DNA of 64,000 nucleotides from CBFGRV01 sp965651265 (lineage in GTDB: Bacteria; Bacteroidota; Rhodothermia; Rhodothermales; VXPQ01), in assembly GCA_965651265.1 (NCBI GenBank), contig CBFGRV010000013.1:11518-75517 (forward strand), in the 5' to 3' direction. Below are positions 36,861 through 44,755 of the stretch, in pieces; the first letter of the stretch is position 1, and each line of letters starts with the position of its first letter. The position numbers and the translations under genes are program-made. The notes under the pieces are model-generated. The model was given only the letters and a program-made list of their open reading frames with translations, ran no database searches and was not told where the DNA came from.

Positions 36861-37085
36861 ATGCAACGCGGAAGAGTAAAGTGGTTTAGCAGTGAGAAGG
36901 GCTTCGGATTCATCGAGCCCAGCGATGGTAGCAAGGACGTCTTCGTCCATCGCAACAACGTGAGCGGTCTTGCCTGGGACGAAGGTCTCCGGGATGGCGA
37001 GGAGGTTGAGTTCGAGGTCGAAAGGACCCCGAAGGGCCTCAGCGCGCAGAACGTCGAGCGCGTCGGGGGTAACGGCCTGAGTTAA
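36861..37085 (+). CDS. cold-shock protein (CspA family)
   Basis: This 74-residue single cold-shock domain protein starts at the ATG at 36861 (MQRGRVKWFSSEKGFGFIEP); the frame is open further upstream but that part is leader. RNP1 (KGFGFI) and RNP2 (VFVHRNNV) single-strand nucleic-acid-binding motifs are present, followed by the usual LRDGEEVEFEVERTPKGLSAQNV. It acts as an RNA chaperone in the cytoplasm. It is monocistronic, bounded by a structured leader and a strong intrinsic terminator 31 bases after the stop. Confidence 0.96.
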   Translation: MQRGRVKWFSSEKGFGFIEPSDGSKDVFVHRNNVSGLAWDEGLRDGEEVEFEVERTPKGLSAQNVERVGGNGLS

Positions 37086-37115
37086 GCGGCATACCCTACA
37101 AGCCCACTGTTTGGG

Positions 37116-37148
37116 AAGCCCGGTCTCGATAGAGGCCGGGCTTTTTTT
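37116..37148 (+). terminator. intrinsic terminator after cold-shock gene
   Basis: AAGCCCGG-TCTC-GATA-GAGG-CCGGGCTT forms a 12-bp stem (one wobble pair) with a GATA tetraloop, directly followed by seven T residues. This is a textbook Rho-independent terminator for the cold-shock transcript. Confidence 0.93.
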
Positions 37149-37549
37149 GTGGATCGGACAGAAGTGAGCCCACATCCAGACTCTCTCCGGCACGCTCCTC
37201 TTGCACAATTCCTCGTGAATTGGTAACTACCCTAGACGAATGTAAAGATTCGTTTAAGGCCCGGGGGTTCTTTTCTGTTCAAGCCCACCCTGCGCGAGCA
37301 CGCGTCATGAACAGCACGGGTCACCCGCCGCCGGGTCGTTCATAGTACCTTTAAATTGGCCTTGTCTATCGAGGAGGCATTCATTACTCATGCAGGGTCG
37401 TTCCCTGCGCACGGCAGGGGCGGTGCGCGGGGCGTCGGCGTGTTGGAGTGCGGCAATCGTACGCACGTGGCGATGAATGACAATAGATCGGCCTCGATTC
37501 CCATTTGGGAGAACATGTGTATCAAAACACGATCTGGAGGATCGCGCAA
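37149..37549 (+). promoter_or_regulatory. 401-base leader/promoter region before the second TonB receptor
   Basis: No convincing gene lies here; short open frames lack family similarity and good starts. A small hairpin ACCCG-CCGC-CGGGT is at 37323-37336. TACCTTTA at about 37349 resembles the -7 TAnnTTTG element used by Bacteroidota sigma factors, but no matching upstream element is evident. GGAGG at 37536-37540 is a good ribosome binding site, nine bases before the ATG at 37550. Confidence 0.45.
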
Positions 37550-40500
37550 ATGAGACTGGTAAGGCTACTGCTTTTCCTACTCGTCGTTTTTGTACCGTTT
37601 TCGGTCAGCTCGGCCCAGACGGGCAAGATTTCCGGGCGAGTGCTCGATGCCGCTACGGGTGAGTCCATCCCCGGCGCAAACGTGTTGATCGTAGGCACGA
37701 CGCAGGGTGCGGTCACAGACGCCGACGGCTACTATGACATCATCAACGTTCGACCGGGCACCTATTCGGTGCAGGCGTCCTTCATCGGCTACACGCCGAC
37801 GACAGTCGCAGAAGTACGCGTCAGCGTCGGCTTGACCAGTGAAGTCAATTTCGAGCTTCGCGAGGAGGCCGTAGGTCTCGACGAAGTCGTCGTTGCGGCA
37901 GAGCGCCCCATCGTGCAGCTCGATGTCTCGGCGAACGTGGCCAACCTGAATCCCGAGGAGTTCGAGGATTTGCCGGTGGCGGGCGTAAGCGAGGTGCTCG
38001 ACCTTCAAGCCGGTATCGAGCCGGGACTCCAGGTCCGCGGCGGCGGGTTGAGCGAGCTTGCTTTCGTGATGGACGGTATCAATCTGCGCACAGGGCGAGA
38101 CCTCGAGCCGTTCACCAACATCAGCTACACCGCCCTCGAGGAGGTCCAGGTGCAGACCGGCGGATTCAACGCGGAGTTCGGCAACGTCCGTGCCGGCGTC
38201 ATCAACGTTACGACGAAGGAGCCCCCGCGGGACCGCTACACTTTCGACGGCATGTTCCGCTACACGCCGATCCAGGACAAGGCGTTCGGCGCTCTCAGTA
38301 GACTTCCGGAAACTTGCGACTACAGCGATCCGGCCAACATCGATGTCAACTGCAATACCTACTGGGCGCGGCCGCTCCTCGATCCGGAAGTAGCCTTCGT
38401 GGGCACGGCCGCCGGATGGGATCCCTACACGCAGCGGCAATATCTGGGTGTTCAGGGCTACAATGAAACGGCCGCAACCCTTCAGGCCCAGGGCTTCGAC
38501 ATCAGGCCGGAAGACCTCGTGGACTACTACAAGTATTCCCTGCGAAAGGACAACGCCATCCAGGTTCCGGATTATCAAGCGGACTTCACCATCGGCGGCC
38601 CGCTAATTCCCGGGTTTAGCCAGCAGCTGGGCGACTTGCGATTCCTTTTCTCGTATCGAGGAACCCAAACCGCTTATACGCTCCCACAGACCCGCGATTC
38701 CTATGACGCCAACACGTTCCAGGGCAAGATCACTTCCAACCTTCGCCCCGGAATGAAACTGACGGCACACGGCATGTTCGCGACGGAGCGCGGCGTCGTG
38801 CCTCACTATGACAATCCGCGAGTGACGTTGTGGAAAGGGAATCTTCCGAACTATCCCTGGCAGGGCATGGATGGGGGCGCCGGATATTCGGTGAAGCCTG
38901 TTGTGGATCTCTCCTACGAGCGAGCGGACCTCGTGTACTCGAACGGGGCCCTCGCCCTCGGTAACATCGACCATCGAATGCTGGGACTTACGTTCACGCA
39001 TACGCTGAACGCCAATACGTTCTACGAGGTCAATCTGCAAAACGTAGGCTCCAAGTACCGCCACTCTTTTGCTCAGCTTCGCGACGAGTCCTATGTATGT
39101 CCTCCCTCGGGTCAAGCACGTGACGGCGGCACCTGCTCCCCGGGTGCCGTAGTACCCGTATTGTACGCGGATGATGGCTTCCCGACGCCGGTGGGCCTCG
39201 AGACCGGTAATGCCGTTTGCTTCGGCGGTCAGTCGGATGTGAATGGCGACGGCCAGATTCAGGAGTTCTGCGTCGGAGAGGAGCCGATGGGATGGTCCGG
39301 CGAGGGCGGCAACCTCTGGGGCGCCAGCATCTCGACGGGCGGTCACTGGAACAAGACGCGCGATACGACGGACGTGAGCATCTTCTCAGGTCGGTTCGAC
39401 TTAACGAGCCAGCTCAACCGCTTCATGCAAATAAAGACGGGCGCGGAGCTCATTCTGAGCAACTACGACGTCTTCTCGCAGCGTCTCAGCCAGGAGCTAG
39501 GCTTCTTCTACGAGCATCACGAATGGGAACGCTCACCGATTCAGGGCGCTGCCTACTTGCAGAGCAAGCTCGAATTCCAGGGGATGATCGCAAACGTCGG
39601 TTTGCGTCTGGATTACTTCAACCCGAATTCGGAGTGGTGGGTATTCGATCCCTATGACGAGGCGCTCCGCAATCAGCAGGATGTCCTCGATGAACTCCTG
39701 GAGAAGGAAGATCCCGGCTCTCAGCTCTATCTGAGCCCGCGCATCGGAGTCTCCTTCCCGATCACGCAGAACAGCAAGCTGTATTTCAACTACGGGCACT
39801 TCCGGCAGATGCTCGATCCGTTCTCGGTCTTCGGTGTGCAGTCCACGCCGGCGGGTGGTATCGACGTGATCGGGAATCCGGAGCACCCGATGCCGCAGAC
39901 CGTGGCCTATGAGTTGGGCTTCGACCAGAACCTGTTCGACCTCTTCTTGCTGCGCGTCTCAGGATTCTACCGCGACATCCGGCAGCAGCCACGGAGCGTC
40001 ACGTTCAACAGCCTGGGCAGCATCGTGAACTATACTTCTCGCCGTCCCTGGAACTACGAGGACGTGCGAGGCGCCGAATTCACCCTCACGAAGAATCGGG
40101 GAGATTGGGTGCGCGGCTTCATCAACTACACGTATCTGCAGACGAAGAGCGGCAACTTCGGCTACTCGGTGTTCTATCAGAACTCCTTCGATATGCTGAA
40201 CTACCTGCGTTCTTCGACGGACTACCGGTTGAATGCGCCGATTGCCCAGCCGTTTGCCCGCCTGAACTTGATCTTCATGACGCCGCGCGAGTTCGGCCCC
40301 GGTGCTGGCGGTCTCCATCTGCTGGGCGACTGGCGGGTGAGCTTCCTCGGCGAGTGGCGGTCAGGCCAGAAGTGGACGTGGTCCGGTGGAGGCGGTGGAA
40401 TTCCCGAGCTGCAACCGAACGTTGCCTGGAAAGACTACTGGAACTTCGATCTGCGTTTCACGCGCCACCTGAATACGCGGTACGCGAACCTGCAGGTCTT

Positions 40501-41008
40501 CCTCGACATCGACAACGTGTTCAATACGAGGCACCTGTATCAAGATGCCGGCTTTGCAGGCGGTACCCAGGACTTCAACCACTACATGTGGTCCTTGCAC
40601 CTGCCCGGCGACATCTTCGATGGTGTGAATGCCGTGACGTGCGCTGACGAAGACGTATCGGTAGAGGACTGCGACTTCGCTCAGAAGCAGAATCTGCCCG
40701 GCAACCTGTGGATACCGGGTAATGACAAGCCGGGTGACTATCGAAAGGAAGGTGTGCCGTTCCAGCCAATTGAAGCCAGACGATCGCTGTCCGATCTTCC
40801 CGAATCTGGAGCCGGCTCGCCCGCCTGGTACTGGGTGGCCGAATCCGACACCTATTACATGTGGTCAGGAGGAAACTGGGTGGAGGTACCGGATGGCGAG
40901 CTGAACCAGGTGCTCGATGACAAGGCGTACATTGACATGCCTAACTTCTCGTTCAACACCTTCTTCAATCCACGCCGATTCACGGTGGGACTGCGCTTGA
41001 GCTTCTAG
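37550..41008 (+). CDS. TonB-dependent outer-membrane receptor, large
   Basis: This 1152-residue receptor starts at the ATG at 37550, which has GGAGG nine bases upstream and opens a signal peptide ending SVSSAQ. Domains are a CarboxypepD_reg-like domain (GKISGRVLDAATGESIPGANV to NFELREE), a short DEVVVAAERP linker, a plug (LQVRGGGLSELAFVMDGINL, VQVQTGGFNAEFGNVRAGVINVTTKE), and a long barrel ending VGLRLSF with the terminal aromatic needed for insertion. Large extracellular loops contain several cysteines (for example CDYSDPANIDVNC near 245, and CPPSGQARDGGTC) that may form disulfides. It heads a triplet with the same order as at 21956-27653. A strong 28-base palindrome follows its stop. Confidence 0.92.
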   Translation: MRLVRLLLFLLVVFVPFSVSSAQTGKISGRVLDAATGESIPGANVLIVGTTQGAVTDADGYYDIINVRPGTYSVQASFIGYTPTTVAEVRVSVGLTSEVNFELREEAVGLDEVVVAAERPIVQLDVSANVANLNPEEFEDLPVAGVSEVLDLQAGIEPGLQVRGGGLSELAFVMDGINLRTGRDLEPFTNISYTALEEVQVQTGGFNAEFGNVRAGVINVTTKEPPRDRYTFDGMFRYTPIQDKAFGALSRLPETCDYSDPANIDVNCNTYWARPLLDPEVAFVGTAAGWDPYTQRQYLGVQGYNETAATLQAQGFDIRPEDLVDYYKYSLRKDNAIQVPDYQADFTIGGPLIPGFSQQLGDLRFLFSYRGTQTAYTLPQTRDSYDANTFQGKITSNLRPGMKLTAHGMFATERGVVPHYDNPRVTLWKGNLPNYPWQGMDGGAGYSVKPVVDLSYERADLVYSNGALALGNIDHRMLGLTFTHTLNANTFYEVNLQNVGSKYRHSFAQLRDESYVCPPSGQARDGGTCSPGAVVPVLYADDGFPTPVGLETGNAVCFGGQSDVNGDGQIQEFCVGEEPMGWSGEGGNLWGASISTGGHWNKTRDTTDVSIFSGRFDLTSQLNRFMQIKTGAELILSNYDVFSQRLSQELGFFYEHHEWERSPIQGAAYLQSKLEFQGMIANVGLRLDYFNPNSEWWVFDPYDEALRNQQDVLDELLEKEDPGSQLYLSPRIGVSFPITQNSKLYFNYGHFRQMLDPFSVFGVQSTPAGGIDVIGNPEHPMPQTVAYELGFDQNLFDLFLLRVSGFYRDIRQQPRSVTFNSLGSIVNYTSRRPWNYEDVRGAEFTLTKNRGDWVRGFINYTYLQTKSGNFGYSVFYQNSFDMLNYLRSSTDYRLNAPIAQPFARLNLIFMTPREFGPGAGGLHLLGDWRVSFLGEWRSGQKWTWSGGGGGIPELQPNVAWKDYWNFDLRFTRHLNTRYANLQVFLDIDNVFNTRHLYQDAGFAGGTQDFNHYMWSLHLPGDIFDGVNAVTCADEDVSVEDCDFAQKQNLPGNLWIPGNDKPGDYRKEGVPFQPIEARRSLSDLPESGAGSPAWYWVAESDTYYMWSGGNWVEVPDGELNQVLDDKAYIDMPNFSFNTFFNPRRFTVGLRLSF

Positions 41009-41015
41009 ACCCGAA

Positions 41016-41043
41016 GGGGTGCCGCGCCTAGGCGTGGCACCCC
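41016..41043 (+). other. 28-base near-perfect hairpin between receptor and Fn3 protein genes
   Basis: GGGGTGCC-G-CGCC-TA-GGCG-T-GGCACCCC folds into a 13-bp stem, eight bases after the receptor stop. It is followed only by CTTTCC, a poor U-tract. It could be a weak terminator giving lower expression of downstream genes, or an mRNA 3'-end stabiliser. Confidence 0.7.
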
Positions 41044-41110
41044 CTTTCCTGGATGGGTGCTCGTCATGTCCGATTCTCCCGACGAAACTGGCAAATCAAC
41101 AGGCATCGTA

Positions 41111-43456
41111 ATGAAACTGTCCGTTACTAAGGTCGCAGCGCTTGCTGCTTTCGGTGTGCTTCTGCTCGTCACGGCCGAGGAGGCTGAGGCGCAGTTCAGA
41201 GGATTCTGGCTGGACATTGGGGAATATCACAACGTCTACTCGGAGGGAGGTGCAAGGCAGGAAGAGGCGCCGGGTATTCCCCCGGGAATGGCGTATCCCG
41301 CCATTCTGCGCGAGGCTCACCACGGTTGGGCCCGTGGCTTCTGGATTGGTGTAAAGAACTGGGAGAACGAGCGCGGCCAGAATTTCGACACCTATGTGGC
41401 GCGCATCGGTCCGCGCGAGCCCGGCATCGAGTTCACCTCGCCGGTGCAAACCGAAATCATCTCCCGGACCGAGGACACGGAGGTCTACGTCGATGACGCG
41501 CTGGCCTTCGATAAGCTGGCCGTTGTCGACCAGGTCGACCCCACCATTGCCGCCGATCGAATGATCATCAATCGGTTCAATCTGGATGTCGGCGTCTCCG
41601 TTACGCGCACCATATACGCATACGTGAACCAGTTTCACGACAACTACCACATCATCGAATACGAGTACTGTAACACCGGCAACATCGATGCGGACGATGA
41701 AATCGAGCTACCGGATCAGACTCTCGAGGATGTGTATTTCTACCACTTGCATCGCTGGCGCTCCTCCGGACAAGCCTCGTGGACGGGAAGCGCCGGCCAG
41801 GCATGGGGTAAGTTCAACATGATCGACATCGTCGGGGACGGTCATGCTGAGTATCCGGTAGACTTCACAGCTTTCTACGCATGGTTTGGGTATGACCCGA
41901 GCGTCACCCAGTTCAACAACCTGGGTGCTCCATTGTGGACCGCGGACCCGAGTTGGCACGCGACCTCCGACACCGTCGGTCGATTGTCAGGCGCCAGCTT
42001 CGTCGGGCGAACTTTCCTCCACGTAGACCAGTCAGCCGACGACGAAACCTATGTCCGCTGTACGCCGGCCACGGCGGCCAATTGCCAGCCGCACACGCTT
42101 TCGTGGCTTGATCAGGACCATCCGCTCGCCGGCGTGAATGAGAGCCACGAGAACTACTACAACCAGGCAATACTCGGCACCATCCATACAGGTGGACCGT
42201 CGCGCAACTTCCCACACTACGCAGACCGCGTACAGAACGATGGCCAGTTCTGGCGGCCGACCGCTGATGCAAGTGCCGGTCACGGAACGGCTGCGCAGGG
42301 TGGATATGCGCCGACGGAAGCCATCGGTCCCTATGACCTTGCCTTTGGGGACTGCATCTATCAGGCCATGGCAGAGGGCGTTGCCGCGCTCAGCTACGAT
42401 GCGGGCGTACAGATCGGCCGAGCTTACAAACGGTCGGGTGGAAACGACGACCTTCTCATCGAATACGACGCGAACAAGGACGGTGTCATCGAGGCAAAGG
42501 CCTTTGATTACAACCTGATCGGTCTGCCGCAGTACCAGGGCAACGGCTGTACGGCATGTGATAGTCGCGGCTCGGAGAGCCTGACGAAGAACCAGTGGGT
42601 CATGTCGGTTCGCGACTCGATGTTCCAGACATTCTTCCGCGCGCATGACCTCTACGAGGCGAGCAACCGGTTCACCCAGTACCCGATTCCGGAGGCGCCT
42701 TATGCGCCCATCGAGTTCCGGGTGTTCGGTCGTCCGGATGCCATCGAACTGGAGTGGACACCCCATCCGGCTGGTGGGCCGCCGATCGATCACTGGGAGA
42801 TTTACCGGACCATCGGCTTCACGGATAACCTTCTCAATGCCTCCGGCGGTCAATTCGACTTCGACGAGGACGGCAATCTAGTCACGGGCTACCAGTGTAT
42901 CGCCGGTTGTCCCGGTACGCCGGATCTGAGTCCGGGTACCACTTCCTTCCGCGATACGCAGGCACAGCGCGGTCAGGACTATTTCTACTATATCATTGCG
43001 GTTGGACAGCCGCAGCCGGACGATCCGCTAGCCATCAATGGAACTCCGGGTGGAGTGCCGCTCAAGAGCAGCCGATACCTGACGCAGACGTACCTGCCGG
43101 CGACGCTCAAGCGGCCTCCATACGGGCAGTCGAGCACGGCAACCGGTACCGTGCAGGATTCGCGTATCGTGCCCAATCCTGTCAATCTGGGTGCGCAAAC
43201 AAGCGTCCGATTCCAACAAGAAGACCGTGTCCTGTTCTACAACATCCCGCCGCAGTGTACCATCAAGATCTTTACGGAGATCGGCGAGCTGGTGCACACT
43301 ATCGAGCACACGAATGGCTCGGGCGACGAGGCATGGAATCTGACGACGGATTCACGCCAGCTGCTGGTGAGCGGAATCTATATCGCCGTCATCGAGGACA
43401 ACAGCCCTGGACACGAAGGCGAGACCGCCATCAGGAAGTTTACTGTCATTCGGTAA
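41111..43456 (+). CDS. large secreted Fn3-containing protein with sorting-like tail
   Basis: This 781-residue protein is called from the ATG at 41111, giving a signal peptide (MKLSVTKVAALAAFGVLLLVTAEEAEAQ). The body is a beta-rich module of unknown family with several cysteines (EYEYCNTGNID, CTPATAANC, GNGCTACDSRG). An Fn3-like domain follows (FGRPDAIELEWTPHPAGGPPIDHWEIYRT to YFYYIIAVG). The tail SRIVPNPVNLGAQ, IKIFTEIGELVHTIEH, LLVSGIYIAVIEDN and AIRKFTVIR matches the divergent sorting tail of the 24767-26620 protein. It is flanked by the TonB receptor (102 bases, with a hairpin between) and a PorV-like barrel. Probably a surface protein exported by the T9SS. Its activity is unknown. Confidence 0.78.
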   Translation: MKLSVTKVAALAAFGVLLLVTAEEAEAQFRGFWLDIGEYHNVYSEGGARQEEAPGIPPGMAYPAILREAHHGWARGFWIGVKNWENERGQNFDTYVARIGPREPGIEFTSPVQTEIISRTEDTEVYVDDALAFDKLAVVDQVDPTIAADRMIINRFNLDVGVSVTRTIYAYVNQFHDNYHIIEYEYCNTGNIDADDEIELPDQTLEDVYFYHLHRWRSSGQASWTGSAGQAWGKFNMIDIVGDGHAEYPVDFTAFYAWFGYDPSVTQFNNLGAPLWTADPSWHATSDTVGRLSGASFVGRTFLHVDQSADDETYVRCTPATAANCQPHTLSWLDQDHPLAGVNESHENYYNQAILGTIHTGGPSRNFPHYADRVQNDGQFWRPTADASAGHGTAAQGGYAPTEAIGPYDLAFGDCIYQAMAEGVAALSYDAGVQIGRAYKRSGGNDDLLIEYDANKDGVIEAKAFDYNLIGLPQYQGNGCTACDSRGSESLTKNQWVMSVRDSMFQTFFRAHDLYEASNRFTQYPIPEAPYAPIEFRVFGRPDAIELEWTPHPAGGPPIDHWEIYRTIGFTDNLLNASGGQFDFDEDGNLVTGYQCIAGCPGTPDLSPGTTSFRDTQAQRGQDYFYYIIAVGQPQPDDPLAINGTPGGVPLKSSRYLTQTYLPATLKRPPYGQSSTATGTVQDSRIVPNPVNLGAQTSVRFQQEDRVLFYNIPPQCTIKIFTEIGELVHTIEHTNGSGDEAWNLTTDSRQLLVSGIYIAVIEDNSPGHEGETAIRKFTVIR

Positions 43457-43464
43457 CCATGGGA

Positions 43465-43492
43465 AGCTCCGCCGTCTTCGGGCGGCGGAGCT
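43465..43492 (+). other. UUCG-capped hairpin between Fn3 protein and PorV-like genes
   Basis: AGCTCCGCCG-TC-TTCG-GG-CGGCGGAGCT forms a 12-bp stem closed by a cUUCGg tetraloop, eight bases after the stop codon. No T-run follows. This very stable hairpin probably protects or processes the upstream mRNA rather than terminating it. Confidence 0.75.
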
Positions 43493-43597
43493 CACCCTCG
43501 CATCGAGCCAATGCATCCGAACTTACATGGTCCGAGAAAGCCATATGGCCAACGCAGTCTCGCGGAACGGATCAGACACACCCTTTCAGAAGGAATT

Positions 43598-44680
43598 ATG
43601 AAACGTTGTTTCTACACAAGTACGCTGGCCCTGGTGGTCACCCTCGCGTTCTCGACGTCCGCTCTCGCCCAGTCGATCGTCACGCCGGACACTGACGTGG
43701 AGACTCAGAAGCGGGGACAGACCGGCATGAAGTTCCTCTCTACCTCGCTGGATGCACGTGGTACAGCGATTGGAGGGGCCCTGACCGCTGAACTCGACGG
43801 GTCATCCGTGTCGATGTTCTACAATCCGGCGAGCATGGCCGGCATGGATGGGATGTTCCACGCCAGCTTTAACGACCTCCAGTTCATTACGGACATCCAT
43901 TACCTGGGCGCGAGTGTTGCTTTCCGCCCACCCGGAGGCAACTATGGCGTGGTAGGCCTGTCGGTGACGAGTGTGGACTATGGTGAGTTCATCGGCACGA
44001 TCCGGGCCAACAACGAGCAGGGCTTCGTAGAGACGGGCAACTACAGTCCGACCGCCCTGGCGATCGGCCTTGGTTATGCCCGCGCTTTCACGGATCGTTT
44101 CTCCGCGGGAGCTCACGTCAAGTACGCCTACCAGAACATTGGAGATGGATTCGTAACCACACAGGAGTTCGGGGAGCAGTCGGGCGAGACCTTCAATCCG
44201 GATGCCGTGACTGGAACGCATGACTACTCGATCGGGACCGTTGCGGTCGACTTCGGGGTGGCGTATCACACGGGGTTCCGCAGCCTCATCATTGCCATGA
44301 GCGTCCGAAACTTCGCGCAGGAGCTAAGCTACGTTCGCGAGCGCTTCGAACTGCCGCTCACGTTCCAACTGGGCACGTCTTTCAACGTCATCGATCTGAC
44401 GAATTTGAATCCGGACATGCACTCCCTTACCATTCATCTGGATGCTCAGCGGCCGCGTGACTTCCAGGAGCATGTGAAGTTCGGCGCGGAATACACGTTC
44501 ATGAATCTGCTCTCTCTGCGTGCCGGGTTCGAGCAGGCTGTGAGCGAAGAGCAGGGCATCAGCCTTGGAGCCGGCCTGCATCACGCCCTCGGAGGCTTTA
44601 GTTTCGGCGCAGATTATGCGTATACGGACTGGGGGCTCTTTGGCAGCGTCCAGCGTATCGGAGTGCAGATCGGGTTCTGA
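43598..44680 (+). CDS. PorV/PorQ-family outer-membrane barrel protein
   Basis: This 360-residue protein starts at the ATG at 43598, preceded by AGAAGGA, with a signal peptide ending TSALAQ. The PorV pattern is present: GMKFLSTSLDARGTAIGGALTAELDGSSVSMFYNPASMAGMDGMFHASFNDLQFITDIHYLG at about 45-110, then alternating beta strands and a terminal VQIGF with C-terminal phenylalanine. It is the paralog of 26712-27653 and third in its triplet. It probably shuttles or anchors the secreted protein encoded upstream as part of the T9SS. A strong terminator follows. Confidence 0.87.
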   Translation: MKRCFYTSTLALVVTLAFSTSALAQSIVTPDTDVETQKRGQTGMKFLSTSLDARGTAIGGALTAELDGSSVSMFYNPASMAGMDGMFHASFNDLQFITDIHYLGASVAFRPPGGNYGVVGLSVTSVDYGEFIGTIRANNEQGFVETGNYSPTALAIGLGYARAFTDRFSAGAHVKYAYQNIGDGFVTTQEFGEQSGETFNPDAVTGTHDYSIGTVAVDFGVAYHTGFRSLIIAMSVRNFAQELSYVRERFELPLTFQLGTSFNVIDLTNLNPDMHSLTIHLDAQRPRDFQEHVKFGAEYTFMNLLSLRAGFEQAVSEEQGISLGAGLHHALGGFSFGADYAYTDWGLFGSVQRIGVQIGF

Positions 44681-44710
44681 CCGGATACAGTCTATTCATC
44701 ATCCTGAGGA

Positions 44711-44746
44711 AGGGGGCACGCGATTCGTCTCGTGCCCCTTTTTTTG
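44711..44746 (+). terminator. intrinsic terminator after the PorV-like gene
   Basis: GGGGCACG (44713-44720) and CGTGCCCC (44731-44738) pair around a 10-base loop, followed by seven T residues. It closes the 37550-44680 triplet and comes just before the next gene start. Confidence 0.9.
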
Positions 44747-44755
44747 TGTAGTGCC

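Noticed and set aside
37356..37553. 65-codon open frame before the second TonB receptor
   Set aside because: Low-complexity Gly/Arg composition, no ribosome binding site, and it overlaps the GGAGG and start of the receptor gene.
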